In this document: piece by piece, positions 1-10,403 of the stretch
Position numbering within the stretch: the stretch's first letter is position 1
Layout of the letters: the number at the start of each line of letters is the position of its first letter
Origin: Ashinkailepas kermadecensis
Taxonomy: Eukaryota; Arthropoda; Thecostraca; Neolepadidae
Assembly (NCBI GenBank): GCA_034440615.1
Contig: JAOTOM010004675.1
Coordinates: 310,001 to 374,000 of the forward strand
Direction: 5' to 3'
DNA length: 64,000 nucleotides
The notes under the pieces: model-generated
Database searches by the model: none
The model's input: only the letters and a program-made list of their open reading frames with translations
What the model was told of the DNA's origin: nothing
Program-made: the position numbers and the translations under genes

Positions 1-414
1 AGTGTACCCCGTCCCTCGAATTTCTCAGCGCAACGCGCTCCTCGGCCTGGGAACGGCAGTCCTCTGGGAGTCCGAACGCACGTCGCGAATTTGTCGGCGA
101 AAGGCACTCCTCAGACAAAACAAATGGTGCCCCTCTGGGAGATCGGAATGTACCCCGTCCAAATGTTCTGGGACAAAGAGCCGCCCTCTGGAGAAATGAA
201 TCCTCCTTGGCAAAATCATAAATTTGTCAGTGGTATGGTGTAGGGGGCTTGTACCCTCCATGGAACTTCCGCTCAATCCTCTGCGGATTGGTTGGTACGC
301 CGAAGTCTGTACTCACCCATTCAGTTGCGTAAACCACCCCACCGGAAAATATAAACCACATATCTAGAGAGCAAGGAGGGTGGGGCGAAAGCAGAACCGC
401 CCATTCTTATCTTT

Positions 415-777
415 AAGGGTGAAACTGCCCCCTCAATGCTTGCTTCCGCCACCCGCAATAATTTCAACTACTAACATGGGAGCCTATGGAATGTGACCCC
501 CTATTCATTTTGGTCTGCCTATTGCCTTCGTGTACTTTGCCCCTACGATCCTTTTAATAAATCAACATCGGTGGGCCGACCCTTTCGTAGAAATGGGCTC
601 CCTCTCACAGATGCATTCACTTCGCATCACGACAACTTCGGAACGGAGCGTAATGAATCAATAAGGAAAGAATGGTAAGGTTTCTTGATCAATTCTGTGC
701 AGTGAAAGGCAGATGCAATCCTCCTGGGATGGCTGAATAAATTGGAAAACAAATCCAATACGAAATGCGTACCCCGA
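415..777. repeat. Foldback arm (partner outside copy 1)
   Basis: This stretch is the inverted counterpart of 21052-21460, by eye about 85% identical, and equals the right arm of the foldback at 21052-22393. Its own left arm would lie left of the window start. Confidence 0.75.
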
Positions 778-1160
778 GCTCCCATAGGCGCACGGCCTAA
801 AACTGGCCGCGTTTCCGTGTTTTTACTTACCCTCCGCTAGGTGGCAGGTCGGTGCCGCTGATACGCGCAGATCAAAGGCGCCGACGCGGAGTTTCCAATC
901 CAGGCGTACATTATCCATGGCCCACCGGCGAAACAGCGTGGGCGGCGCCATTAGCCGTGAATGTGCAAAAAGCGTGTCGTGAACCACCCAATAAACAAAC
1001 AATGCTAAGTAAGACATATTTTCAGTGAACAGATAGCCCACGCTACAAGCTAAGCTACAATAAACTAGGGTCTGTTTCCGCACTGGCGGATCTAGCCCAC
1101 CGGTTTGGAAGGGGGGGGTGGCAACTTTCGGTTTTCGGCGTCAGCTCCCCTCGCCCTCCC

Positions 1161-1440
1161 CAGTGGCGTACTTAGGAATTGCATCAGGGGAGGGGTCGAA
1201 GGGATTTGTTGGGTGCCCATTTTCCCACTATTTTTGGTTAAAAGCATCGGTTTCTACCACTATTTGTCAAAGGGACCCATTTTGTACAATAATAATTAAT
1301 GACAGCATAATTTCCTGTGTAGGGGCCCCAGCCTAGCTCCACTGCTTCTAAGTTACGGGATTTTTGTTCTTGTTTACCAAAACGTTCACGTTCAACGTCT
1401 TGTACCACGTCAACGTTCGTGCACGTGTACACACTGGCAG
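1161..1440 (+). mobile_element. hAT-like element fragment, 5' part
   Basis: It starts with CAGTGGCGTACTTAGG, the terminus type seen at 30603, and the following sequence tracks the 5' part of that element, including the shared stretch AACGTTCGTGCACGT near 1410. No 3' terminus in register and no convincing 8-bp target duplication were found. A second inverted terminus (CTAGCTCCACTG, ending at 1344) could instead close a 184-bp MITE. A further terminus-like string, CACTGGCGGATCTAG, lies at 1079. The recent duplicate is at about 22781-23060. Confidence 0.55.
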
Positions 1441-1721
1441 ATCCGATTTTGTCAACTCTTGCTATAAGCAGAACTTGAGCAGCATAGAACCCTCGATGTG
1501 TGTCAGAATGTACTATGCTACCATATTGGCTTCCAAACGATTTTTTTTAAACGTTAAAATTGGAGATTCTTTCATCCACACGATATTTTTTAACCTCGGC
1601 AAAGGTTACTGCATTTTAATTCAGTTTACTTCTGTTGGTTTCGGTGGGCCAAAAGACACTCTGTCCCCCCCCCCTTCTCTATGCCCCGGCTCATCTACTG
1701 CCGATCCTCTGGGTAGTCGTT

Positions 1722-1860
1722 TTACGTTATGTAAATGTCATTCAGGAAGTTGAGAATGAAGTGTGCCATGTGCCCGCATAGGCATATCTTGTGGAGTTTG
1801 CGTGTCAGTGCGGACTTGTTTACTCGGTCGAATGCGGCAGTGACGTGTGAGTAGGTAGCT
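1722..1860 (-). pseudogene. LINE RT fragment (motif A block)
   Basis: The minus strand reads HVTAAFDRVNKSALTRKL and then GHMAHFILNFLNDI, matching the block around RT motif A of Jockey/I-group non-LTR retrotransposons, where the D of xDxxxAFDxV is catalytic. The acidic residue before VTAAFD has become H, so the copy is inactive. It is the downstream continuation of the RT at 5341-6570, separated by about 3.5 kb of inserted DNA. Bases 1861-2375, between this block and the TIR element, were not recognised. The duplicate is at 23342-23480. Confidence 0.7.
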
Positions 1861-4139
1861 ATTGTTGTGCGTTTGATGCGCATACCACTCTTGATGTCGT
1901 GCTCTGGCCTAATGTAACAAAGTTCATATAAAATCATACTCTTGGCTATCCTGTAACTGTAATTGAAATAATCCCGTAAGCCAGCATACAGTAAACGTAT
2001 CGCCCCACTGGTCACAGCCAGTCGGCAGCTCGCGGACGGGATGTCGGTCGCTCGACTCAGCGTTACCAGTCGGTGTTTCCGGGCCAATGCCCGACACACG
2101 TGACGGGGTACTGCTGTTGCACGAGAACCGCGCAGAGGGCTGGCCGTCTTATGCAGACCCCTGGCAAGCCCCCGTCCCGCCGTTGGCAGGGTACTGACGA
2201 AACGGGCCGGCGCTCAGCCGCGCCCGGCCAGGCAGTCACGCTTCGGTCGCCAGGAGTCGGGCTTGAATTCTCTGAGCGAGCGGATCGCTGCTACGCGTGC
2301 GCGCTTCCCAACTAAATTCGGCTTCTAAATTCATAGGAAAGGCAGTATCACGGCTTACCTTCAGAGGAGAACCTACACTGTAAAAAATGATTAGCACTTT
2401 TGCTGCTAATTGCATGCTAAGTGCCTGCTTCAAACAACGCTTTTCCCTTAGGATGCTAGTAACAAGCATAAGGATGCTAGCAACAAGCACCATGTGCGCT
2501 ATTCGGCTGGAGGCGGCTAATTCTAGCCTGCAGATGCTAGACGGCAAGAATGAGGATGCTTGATCTTAGCAGCCATGAGTGTTGTGCCAAGCAGTCCAGA
2601 ATAATGCAACTGCTTATATCTAGCACTAGTCGGTTTTACAGCGGTAACTTGCTCTCCCGTCTAGTCGCTTTTCATCCTTCCAAGTCAATCCTTGCTTCAC
2701 CTAAACATTCCAGACATGAACTAAAAAAGTACATCGAAGAGCATTTATCATTAACAAGAATTGATTTCACTCAATTTTCTCAGCTTTTTCATTGACAAAA
2801 CTTGTTTCTTGGTGGTGAGAATAAAACGATTTTAGACTGATTGGTTTAGTATAATTTTCCTTAAACCATTTTATATTCCGAAACCTATATCCCAGTACGC
2901 GGCAGGCAACAAATCAGTCGGTGCACGAGCGTCCTACTCGTTGGGTGTGTTGTGAATATTTATTAGTTGTGCGGCGTGAGCATGTCGGCAGTATCAGGTA
3001 TGGATTTATAAACTTGGTTGACATCGATTAAGTGTAATTTTGTTATCATTTTCTCTACCGTTGCTCAGGAAGTTGGCTTATAACCGCATCTTTCGCTAAT
3101 TTAACCACAGCGCCAATCTGTCATCTGGCAGTCATCCGTCGGCTGCCAGATACCGTAGAGCTGAGTGCAGTCTCGACGTAAATTAGAAAGCGTATTGCAA
3201 TTTGCTGATATTCGTAAGTTTAATTCTACTTATTTCAGCAGCGTTAATACTAAAACCGATTTCGTTATTAAAACTTATGTGAGAATTAGATTTGGTGGTC
3301 GCTTTTAATTTATGCAGATCACTATGCCGGGTCTTCTCCCTCTATCTTGTTCCTGAGACCACGTGACCTGGGAGCAAATTTCCGCTGTAAAACCGACTAC
3401 TGTTGCGGTCCGTGTTTTTTGGCGGGAGTTTGAGCACTCTATGGCTGCTTACAGTTAGCAGTTGGGTAGTTAATATAAGCAGCGTATAAAAATGGCGGGA
3501 ATATTGGCACCTTAACGCTGCTTAACGAAAAAACTGCGTGAACATTCGGCCATCTTGGTTTGAGATTCGATGGCGTGCGGATCGGTGCAATCGTGCGGCA
3601 AGATTAAAGCGAAGAAGAGAAGTCTCTCTGGGATCAAGAGAACCTCTGGATCCAGAATCACATGCCTGACATAGTCTGCACAAGGTGGGTGTGTCTTCAC
3701 AGCAAATGTTTTTCCACATCCCTGGTATCAATATGATTATGTCAGCATCTTGCCAACCTCGCTGCATACACCCCTGAAATTACGGGCGCTGGATGACTTT
3801 CGCAGTTGATCCAACCTCAAGCTACAATCACTAACATACCTGAGCTTGACAACACATAGTACCTGGCATGCTTAGCAAGGCATATGCGTTATTGCCATGG
3901 GACAAACAAGCTGAAATGTAATTTTTTGCAGCATTATTAATCTATGGACCCTGAGAAGCTGAGTGGGCTATGCCAGTTGCAGCGTATTCTGTGGGCCCCC
4001 AAACAAATTATTTCTCAGACAATGGCTTTTGGGTGGTTTATTGTGCTGCTCAGAATTTATTAGCTGAAAGAAAGCTAGCCTGGATTATCCTGGATATAGC
4101 AGAGGCTGGACTATCACCACCAATTGTTGCTACCAGATC

Positions 4140-4203
4140 ATTTTATAGGCTTAACCGAGATGGGCCACTGGGGCTCTTTTTATGTTTTAACACGTTATGA
4201 CTG
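4140..4203 (+). mobile_element. CR1-like 3' tail remnant
   Basis: This segment reads AGGCTTAACC then GATGGGCCAC, and ends in a form of ACACTTTATGACT. It closely follows the 3' end of the CR1 element at 55179-56961 (56905-56961). It is either the last part of a truncated CR1 insertion or a short element sharing that tail. It lies inside the 2.8-kb TIR element and recurs at 25760-25823. Confidence 0.6.
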
Positions 4204-4570
4204 TATAGCATTATTATGGATTGTATTTGTTCATAATTATGTAGCCATGGAGCCAGTGGATCTGCTCTTTACGTCACCATTTGTTCATGACTGGCACTGT
4301 GCCATGTAAGACTGAACTGTGATAAATGTGGAGCTTGCATAACAAAATAAAATAAATTGTCTGGGTTAGGTTTCGTTGGTTTATTTGGTATTATTGTCAT
4401 GTAAGGTGTCCATGATAAAAGTTTTACACATATTTTCCTTCATTAAGCAATCAACTGGGTTAGGATACATCAGATTAGGTTGTTCAGTTACAAAATTTGA
4501 GATTGCAATTAAGGAAACGTCTAATATTTTTCCTGTTCATGTATTTCATTGTAATACATACTAAATTTGC

Positions 4571-4573
<3 letters not shown>

Positions 4574-4632
<59 letters not shown>
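4574..4632. repeat. (AT)n microsatellite
   Basis: About 59 bp of alternating A and T with a GTATATATATATG end. The IYIYIY open frames across it are artefacts of the repeat. The duplicate is at about 26194-26252. Confidence 0.95.
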
Positions 4633-5675
4633 GCATGTCCTCCTTTGCTATTTGCAAAGTAGGACATACGTATTCCTTTGCATTGCTATTTGCATACGAA
4701 TGCATTAAAAGGGTATATCGCCTGTAAGCATCCTGATTCCTGTTCGCTGTAATATTTAAGATGGGTATCGGACGTTAGCATGTAGCAAAAGAAGTACTCC
4801 GTCCGTATCAATACCGTAAGTCAGCAACACCCGTACGCTACTATCAAGGAGTCCAAGATCGGTTTTAGCACCCAATGGGTGCTAAATATGCTAGCACCAT
4901 AGGCGAACCGTACCCAGGAGGTGCTGGTTTTTGGCGTGAGAAAAAAACTAGCACCCTGGGGGGTGCTAAAGCGCACGCACCCCATGGGTGCTCATTTCAA
5001 ATACCATGCTACTAAATATAGCCGAATAAAGAGGTGCTAGATATAAGCACCATGCTTATATTTAGCACTTGAAATTTTGCGATGTGATGCCAACTACAAA
5101 AAGTTGCTAAATTCAAGCAGCCCTGTGGAGCTGGAATTTGACATTTGAAATAGCACCAACGGGGTGCTAATCTTTTTTTACAGTGTACTGTACGGTGTCT
5201 GTCGTTCTCGTGTGATCGTGGATTGCTGCAGTGCAAATACAGGGCAGCAAAAGGTACTGGTGCTTTCGTGACCGAAGTTATCGCAAACGACGAGGTTGCT
5301 AGACTTTCACGAGCCAATATAGGACTATCCTACACTAATGAGATTGTCTGTTGTTGATTTTTGACGCTGGAAGCTCCACTGCAATTCGTCGAGCAGGTCG
5401 TTGTGTTCTAGAAAGTGTCTCAATCGTGTGTTGACCATGCGCTAGACCAGCTTACTAGCACAGCTAGTAAGTGAGATGGGTCTATTTTGGGGTCTATTAA
5501 CATTTTGGGGTGGAGAGATCTCTGTGCGGCTTTGGCAATGGAATGATTACGCTTTCCGCCAGGAGGCGGGAAAGGTGTCGCTTTGGTACAGTTTGTTAAT
5601 GGCCGCTAGTAAGTACGGTCGAAAATGTTTGCTATGATGTTTCAAAAACTGGTAATGAATCTCGTTCGGCCCAAC

Positions 5676-6455
5676 CATAGGCGCACCGGAGGGGGTGGCC
5701 AGGGGGCCCGCCCCCCCCCCCACATGAGACCAAAGTGCCCTTTTGGCCAAAAGTGCCCTTTTGACCGAAAAGTGCCCTCTTGGCCGGAATGTCCCAAATT
5801 TAGCCCAAAAATCACCTGCCTTATGTGCCCCGCCTGTGCCAAAGGTGCCCTTTGGGCCCAAAACTGCCCTTTTGGCCTAAAAATGAAATTCCCCGGTGCC
5901 CTTTCCTGTCCTATGCCTGTCCCAATTAGGTGCCCTTTTGATCTAAAAGTGCCCTGTGCCCTGCCCTGTACCCTGCCCTGTGCCTTGTGCTGTACCGTGA
6001 ACTCTGCCCTGCCCTGTGTCCTGCCCTATGCCCTGCCCTATGCCCTGCCCTGTGCCCTGAAGCTTTCGTCGCTATTTTTATTGTGTTACAGGTTTGTGTA
6101 CATGTCACCTGCCTTCAGGACCATCGCCTTCGTGTCAGCTGTTATCATCCTTTCCAGAAATCCACATCCTGCGTACTTTTACATCAAAGGTAAGCGGGCA
6201 ACCTTCATCTCACGACATAATGCATGCAGGATGCATGTTTTTGGAAATATTATTGTAAATACAAGGGTTCGGTGCTATAACATATAACGTGTCCCATGGA
6301 AAATTCACCCCCCCCCCCCCCCCGGTCAGCAAACCTTCCAGTGTGCCCCGGGCCGCAAAGTGCCCTTTTGGAGCCGGTCAAGTGCCCTTTTGGAGCCGGC
6401 CAAGTGCCCTTTTCGATCCAGGCCCCCCCATGGAAAAATCCTGGGTGCGCGCCTG
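5676..6455. mobile_element. hAT-like nonautonomous element with 8-bp TSD
   Basis: The left end is CATAGGCGCACCGG; the right end inverted is CAGGCGCGCACCCAGG. Both are flanked by the perfect 8-bp direct repeat GGCCCAAC (5668-5675 and 6456-6463), the target duplication size of hAT transposons. The interior is mostly degenerate units around AAGTGCCCTTTTGG and GTGCCCTGCCCT, with a unique, exon-like segment near 6092-6189. No transposase is visible. It interrupts the reverse transcriptase frame of a minus-strand LINE at exactly the target duplication. Confidence 0.88.
6092..6189 (+). other. Exon-like segment carried in hAT-like element
   Basis: Ninety-eight unique bases sit between TTATTGTGTTACAG (ending 6091) and GTAAGCGGGC (starting 6190), which fit 3' and 5' splice-site consensus. 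Two frames are open across it, one beginning FVYMSPAFRTIAFVSAVIIL. The segment falls within the roughly 320 bp missing from the chimeric element of copy 2. It may be a captured host exon, but the function is unknown and the splice signals could be chance. Confidence 0.3.
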
Positions 6456-6579
6456 GGCCCAACCGACGTGTTTCCGCACTTCCTGAGGGTAAAGTGTAAT
6501 TCGTGCATAGTGAATGATTGGTTGAAGACGTCTGTGTTATTAAAAAAATGCTTTGGCTGCAATGGCGTCTAGAGCGCTT

Positions 6580-7494
6580 ACTATAGTGGTGTCATAGGTA
6601 TTGTTGCCAGAGACGCTGGTGTAGTGTGGCTTAAAGTGGTCTACGACTTGCTGTGAGTCAGTCACGTGAGTCATGTGCTGCTGGGCTGATGATCCTGAGT
6701 ACTGTCTCGATTTTGCTGTTCTCTGAAGTGGCTAGGTTGAAGTCCACCTGATCCTCGAATTTTGCCCAGTCCGTTCTTTTCAGGTTCCAAGATGGTCTGA
6801 ATAGCTTGTGGCTAGTATGGTGGATAGCATCAGTGCTGAGCCTAACTGTGATTGGGTAGTGGTCGTTCAGTCCGGGGGAACGTCTGAACCAGTCAAATAG
6901 TGAGCTTTATCGTTGGGAGCAGCACGTTAAGTCAATGCAGCTGTCCGATCCTCCTAAGGTCTGGTTGTGGCGGCTGGTGGCCCCGACGTTTAGTAATACC
7001 AAGTTGTGATCCGATATACGCTGGTGAATTTCGCGGCCTCTATAGTGTCTGTCCGATTGTTTCACCAGGAGAGGTGTTAAGCGTTAATGTCTCCCATAAT
7101 TAGAACTGGTGGTGGAGCCCGAAGCAGAAAGTCGCTCAGCTCCTGTGGTGTGGGGGTTGCAGCTGACGGTGAAGTACATATTGAGATGACTGGTTTTGCA
7201 ATGGGCAAGTTTGAGGCTGACTACTACGCAGTTCAGGGGAGAATTTAACGTTACTCGACGATGAGGTATGCTGTTAGCGATGAGTAGGATGGCTGCGCCC
7301 CATTTCCGAAGTGGACCGTTTACGTTATCGACATGCCAAGTGCAACCTGGAATTTTGTTCCAAATAGAGTCTGAATCTCGAAAGTGAGCTTCTAGGAGCG
7401 CAGCTAGTAATGCTTTTTGTTGCGAGAATTCTGACTTAAATTCTGTGAACTTGCCTGGAAGGCCACCTGTATTCCATTGCAGAAAAAGTCCCAT
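6580..7494 (-). pseudogene. LINE endonuclease domain and EN-RT linker
   Basis: The minus strand opens with FLQWNTGGLPGKFTEF at 7494, the N-terminal signature of APE-type endonucleases of the I/Jockey group. It continues with a block ending GPLRKWGAAILLIANSIPHR. After about 7084 the frame is broken, but pieces remain: SDHNLVLLNVGATS and, near 6850, NDHYPITV, corresponding to the SDH active-site block. WNLKRTDWAKFEDQ near 6780 is the usual linker before RT. This is the upstream part of the LINE whose RT lies at 5341-6570 and 1722-1860. There are several stops and frameshifts, so it is a fossil. Confidence 0.8.
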
Positions 7495-7499
7495 TGCCG

Positions 7500-8445
7500 A
7501 ACGCGTTTAGTGTCTGTTGGTGCTTCTATACTGAGGTGGGGTCGGTGTCATGTGGGGGGGGGAGTTGTATCCGGTGGACGGATAGCGGGTGCGTGGTGAG
7601 TCAGGCACAGGTGGCAGCCTGGATTTGGTCACACGGGTTCTCGGGGGTGATGGGGTAGCGTGGCGGCGTGATTTGCATTTGGGAGGCGTGGTAGGCTCGG
7701 ATGGGATTCGTTGGTCCGGGGTCATGGGTTCGGGCTTGACGGTCTTGGTAGGAGTGGCGAGCTCGGTCTGGGTGGTAGCGTCGGGCGAGGTTTTGGGATC
7801 GTTTTGAGTGGTTGCGCGGGAGGTGGTGTAAAGGTCGATCTGGCAGGAGACGGTGACCGTGGGCTTGTGGGAGGTTTGTGTGGAGGTCGTGGTGGTCTTG
7901 AGGCTAGGCCTTGGTTTGGGCCGGCCGGATGGGTGGGACAGGGGCCATGGGCCCGGGGGAGAGAGTGGTGGGAAAGCATCAGGGTGGTGAGGATGGCCTG
8001 GCCGGTTGGAAGCGGTGTGGCGAAGGGATACGGCCAGGTCCCGTGATGGATGGGTTACCGGTGGGGGAGGGGATGGAGACCAGGTCTGAGTCTGAGGGGT
8101 GGTGGGGGTGAGATGATGCCGGGTCTGGAGCAGGGTGGATGTGGGAGGAGGCCGTGTCTGAGGTGGGGTGTTGGTGGGCGTAGGCTGGGTCTGAGGTCAG
8201 GTGGATGCGGGAGGAAGCCGGGTCCGCGGTGGGGTGGGCGTGCGAGGAGCCCGGTCCGCGGTGGAGTGGATGTGGGAGGAGGCCGGGTCTGCGGTGGGGT
8301 GGAGTGGGAAGGAGTGGTGGGCGGTGGAGTCGATGATCAATTGGGCGGTGGAAACGAGGATCGGTGGGGCGGTGGAGTCGAGGGTCAGACTGGTCCTATG
8401 TCGCTGGTGTGGTGGGCACGACAAGCCCCCTGGATACACGTGGTT
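7500..8445 (-). pseudogene. Proline-rich, G-rich stretch; probable LINE ORF1 C-terminus
   Basis: On the minus strand three open stretches (8439-8197, 7979-7722, 7725-7507) are rich in Pro, Ser, Thr and Arg, for example PTSPRSPSPARSTFTPPPAQ. On the plus strand this is a degenerate minisatellite of GTGGGAGGAGGCC-like units. A similar proline-rich region lies directly upstream of the endonuclease in the LINE at 47378-53367, so this is probably the C-terminal part of ORF1. No zinc knuckles are visible, and low complexity alone could explain the open frames. Confidence 0.45.
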
Positions 8446-8702
8446 GGATATGACAGTATATTTCGTACTTTATTTATTTTAGCGTTATTATTTAAAGAAT
8501 AAATCCAAGAGGCGTGGGATATGTAATGGTTATGTACAGTCACCCATGTTTTGTGTCACCATCTACACTACGATGTCTGCAGTACACATGGGGAGCATCC
8601 AATGTGCAACTGGGAATTGGAGCTGGGCGTGTTAAGTTTGCTTCTTAAATTGCAGTTTTAGTCATGGGGGTTAATTTGCATTCATTTGAACGGGCATGCT
8701 TA
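8446..8702. other. Unassigned spacer
   Basis: A moderately AT-rich spacer between the G-rich LINE stretch and the hAT-like MITE. I see no gene, repeat or terminus in it. Confidence 0.6.
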
Positions 8703-8710
8703 CTGGTATG

Positions 8711-8889
8711 CAGAATCGCAGCCAAGGCGCCCCCCCTAGCAACCAAAATTACATGAGATCAAACGTAACATTTTGAGATTTTCACCACGTAAAACTAAAA
8801 AATATGAGCGTTTCGCGTGCCGACAGCGTTCTCTATATCGTAGCCTTATTTTCGTCGGTCCCCATAAGAAATTTCTGGCTAGGCCACTG
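8711..8889. mobile_element. 179-bp hAT-like MITE with perfect 8-bp TSD
   Basis: The left end is CAGAATCGCAGCCAAGGCGC; the right end inverted is CAGTGGCCTAGCCAGAAATT. Flanking both is the perfect direct repeat CTGGTATG (8703-8710 and 8890-8897). The CAG start, the AGCCA subterminal match and the 8-bp duplication mark a hAT-like nonautonomous element. No coding capacity. Confidence 0.85.
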
Positions 8890-8901
8890 CTGGTATGCAT
8901 C

Positions 8902-9121
8902 TGTAGTCGCTGGGTCCGAACAATGCAGTCGCCGGGTCCGAACCGCAAACACGCATGACAGCTTTCAGTCCAACCCGCACGGGCGGACCGCACGTCCGCC
9001 CGCGGCCAGCTTTATTCTCACACTCCCCACGGCCGGGTTCTTTTGGCGCGAAAGCAACAAGCCAATCGGAAGGCACGCGTCGCCTTGGCGACGCGCGGGA
9101 CCATGACGTCACCCGTCTACA
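8902..9121 (-). repeat. LTR (3' LTR on the coding strand)
   Basis: Long terminal repeat, TGTAG to CTACA. On the coding (minus) strand it holds an AATAAA polyadenylation signal (complement of 9011-9016) and a palindromic CRE/ATF-type TGACGTCA at 9104-9111. Confidence 0.9.
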
Positions 9122-9163
9122 CTCCATAAACCTTGAAAAAAGGAGTGCCCACGCACCCAACAC

Positions 9164-9805
9164 TCACGACCAAGACATGACACCTGAGCGAAATGGCACA
9201 CGATGCATCGCCACGCTGTTCGAACTATCTCCACAAGTGGTCGTCAGCAGTATGGCAACGGGTTTATCACGTGCCGGCTGCATCACGTGCCGAGCGGCAC
9301 TGCACACGTGACGTACTTTTACCACTGCATCCTCAAAAGTACTCGCTCCCGACGCGACAACAGGCGAGTACAGTTCGCCTGGAAGTGCCGACAGGAAATG
9401 GTTGTATAGCAGACCCTCCAATGCCTGTCCTGGGAATGCTTGAGACACCATCTTCTTAAGCCGTATCACAAACGCAACTAGCGACTGGGATGGATCGTAC
9501 CTGAGATCCATAAGGGCCACATGGTGGTCCACAGAGCTACCACTGCTGAAACTCCCCTTCAGGCCGAGCTCAACTTCACTATAAAACTCCTTCTGTCGGG
9601 CACCAAGGGCATCGAACGCATCCCTTGCGATTCCTGTTAGACACAATGGCAACATATCCAACTTCCGGCTCTCGTCCCAATCATGAAGCCTACTGAACCT
9701 CTCATAGTCGTCCAAAAATATCTGCACCGAGCCACCTCCGTCGAAGCTTGGCATACCAACCATAGCAAACCTTGGCTCCATTCTGCTAGTTCCAATGGGA
9801 TTCAA
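9164..9805 (-). CDS. Gag-like capsid protein of LTR retrotransposon
   Basis: An intact 213-residue frame. The segment from residue 19 reads MPSFDGGGSVQIFLDDYERF and continues with a tryptophan, a hydrophobic LPLCLTGIARDAFDAL block and a later LRYDPSQSLVAFVIRLKKMV block. This is the pattern of the Ty3/gypsy-type retrotransposon gag capsid domain, which builds the particle that packages element RNA. The protein stops before any CCHC zinc knuckle, so it is a C-terminally shortened gag. The frame ends 42 bases before the 3' LTR. The ATG at 9805 is the first in frame after a roughly 600-bp leader. An alternative is a domesticated gag, but the flanking LTRs make an element gene far more likely. Confidence 0.75.
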   Translation of the reverse strand: MNPIGTSRMEPRFAMVGMPSFDGGGSVQIFLDDYERFSRLHDWDESRKLDMLPLCLTGIARDAFDALGARQKEFYSEVELGLKGSFSSGSSVDHHVALMDLRYDPSQSLVAFVIRLKKMVSQAFPGQALEGLLYNHFLSALPGELYSPVVASGASTFEDAVVKVRHVCSAARHVMQPARDKPVAILLTTTCGDSSNSVAMHRVPFRSGVMSWS

Positions 9806-10403
9806 CTACAGACTTGTGAACACGGCTTATACTCGTCACTCGACACTTCCAATATCCAAACGCATCTGGCTCGACTGAATCACGCCACACGCCTCATTAA
9901 ACCGACATATATGCATCGCCTTGCCAAGGCACTCACGGTTCAGACGCTGAGAATCGCACGCAGGAGTTGCGAGTCAGTCCTTCTGCGTAGGGCCTTAGCC
10001 GTGTCCTCGAGATTCCACGTTGCTACGCGGAGTCGTTACGTCATCTCAATCAGCTGGCGCGCAGACGAGTACTGGAGGCGCCTGCTAGTCTCCCGTTGCT
10101 AGGCGACAACAGCACTCTCACCAGAACCTGTATCTGGCAGGGTCGCCATCTTGCAATCGCCTTACATCTTGCTCGCGACCCCCAAACTCATCACTTGTAC
10201 GCAATCCTTCTGTGTAAGTGGCTGCACTCACGCGCCACACCGAGCCAAGTCATAAGTCACTACACACCGTTACGACAGGATTCCGACGACGCGAATCCTC
10301 CGCTCCTCAGTTCTCAGTCCGCCACAACACTCAATCGAGTCATCTGGCTTCCGTCGTGCGAGTCAGACGATCCGAAAGCTGTCAATCCGACCGCTGCCAC
10401 CAA
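9806..10403 (-). other. Leader of the LTR element
   Basis: An approximately 600-bp leader between the 5' LTR and gag on the minus strand. Short frames exist, but none resembles pol or another known protein. Confidence 0.6.

Larger units (their letters stand above)
2376..5185. mobile_element. 2.8-kb nonautonomous TIR DNA transposon
   Basis: The ends are CACTGTAAAAAATGATTAGC on the left and the inverse CACTGTAAAAAAAGATTAGC on the right, a 22-bp terminal inverted repeat with one mismatch when two more bases are included. TA flanks both ends (2374-2375 and 5186-5187), so a TA target duplication is possible. Both subterminal zones (2391-2570 and 4860-5180) are crowded with TAGCACC/GGTGCTA in both orientations, as in transposons whose transposase binds subterminal repeats. 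The longest open frames are under 110 codons and unrecognised, so it is nonautonomous or decayed. It contains a TAACC-family segment (4378-4560), an AT microsatellite and a CR1-like tail. The superfamily is uncertain; CACTG ends occur in CMC/Chapaev-type elements, but their target duplication differs. Confidence 0.8.
1..6455. repeat. Segmental duplication, copy 1
   Basis: This segment recurs in direct orientation at 21617-27741, with an offset of 21616-21620 bases. Small open frames, microsatellites and transposon ends recur at matching places; differences are scattered single bases and homopolymer lengths, by eye a few tenths of a percent. The left limit is cut by the window edge. The right limit is the end of a hAT-like element (5676-6455), and within that element the copies diverge much more. 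Bases 1-200 are a degenerate array around CCTCTGGGA-like units, and 415-777 is one arm of the foldback that is complete at 21052-22393. Confidence 0.95.
5341..6570 (-). pseudogene. LINE reverse transcriptase N-terminal half, split by a hAT insertion
   Basis: Read on the minus strand, 6570-6464 gives FTMHELHFTLRKCGNTSVGP. After the inserted hAT-like element (5676-6455) the frame resumes with NEIHYQFLKHHSKHF and ends at TFPASWRKA. Further down, 5341-5450 gives MVNTRLRHFLEHNDLLDELQ followed by QRQKSTTDNL. These are the standard RT blocks 0-2a of the Jockey/I group. Between them a stretch near 5480-5540 is out of frame. The element is dead: a stop-rich middle, two insertions, and motif A displaced to 1722-1860. 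Bases 5186-5340 are not clearly RT and may belong to the insertion. Confidence 0.82.
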
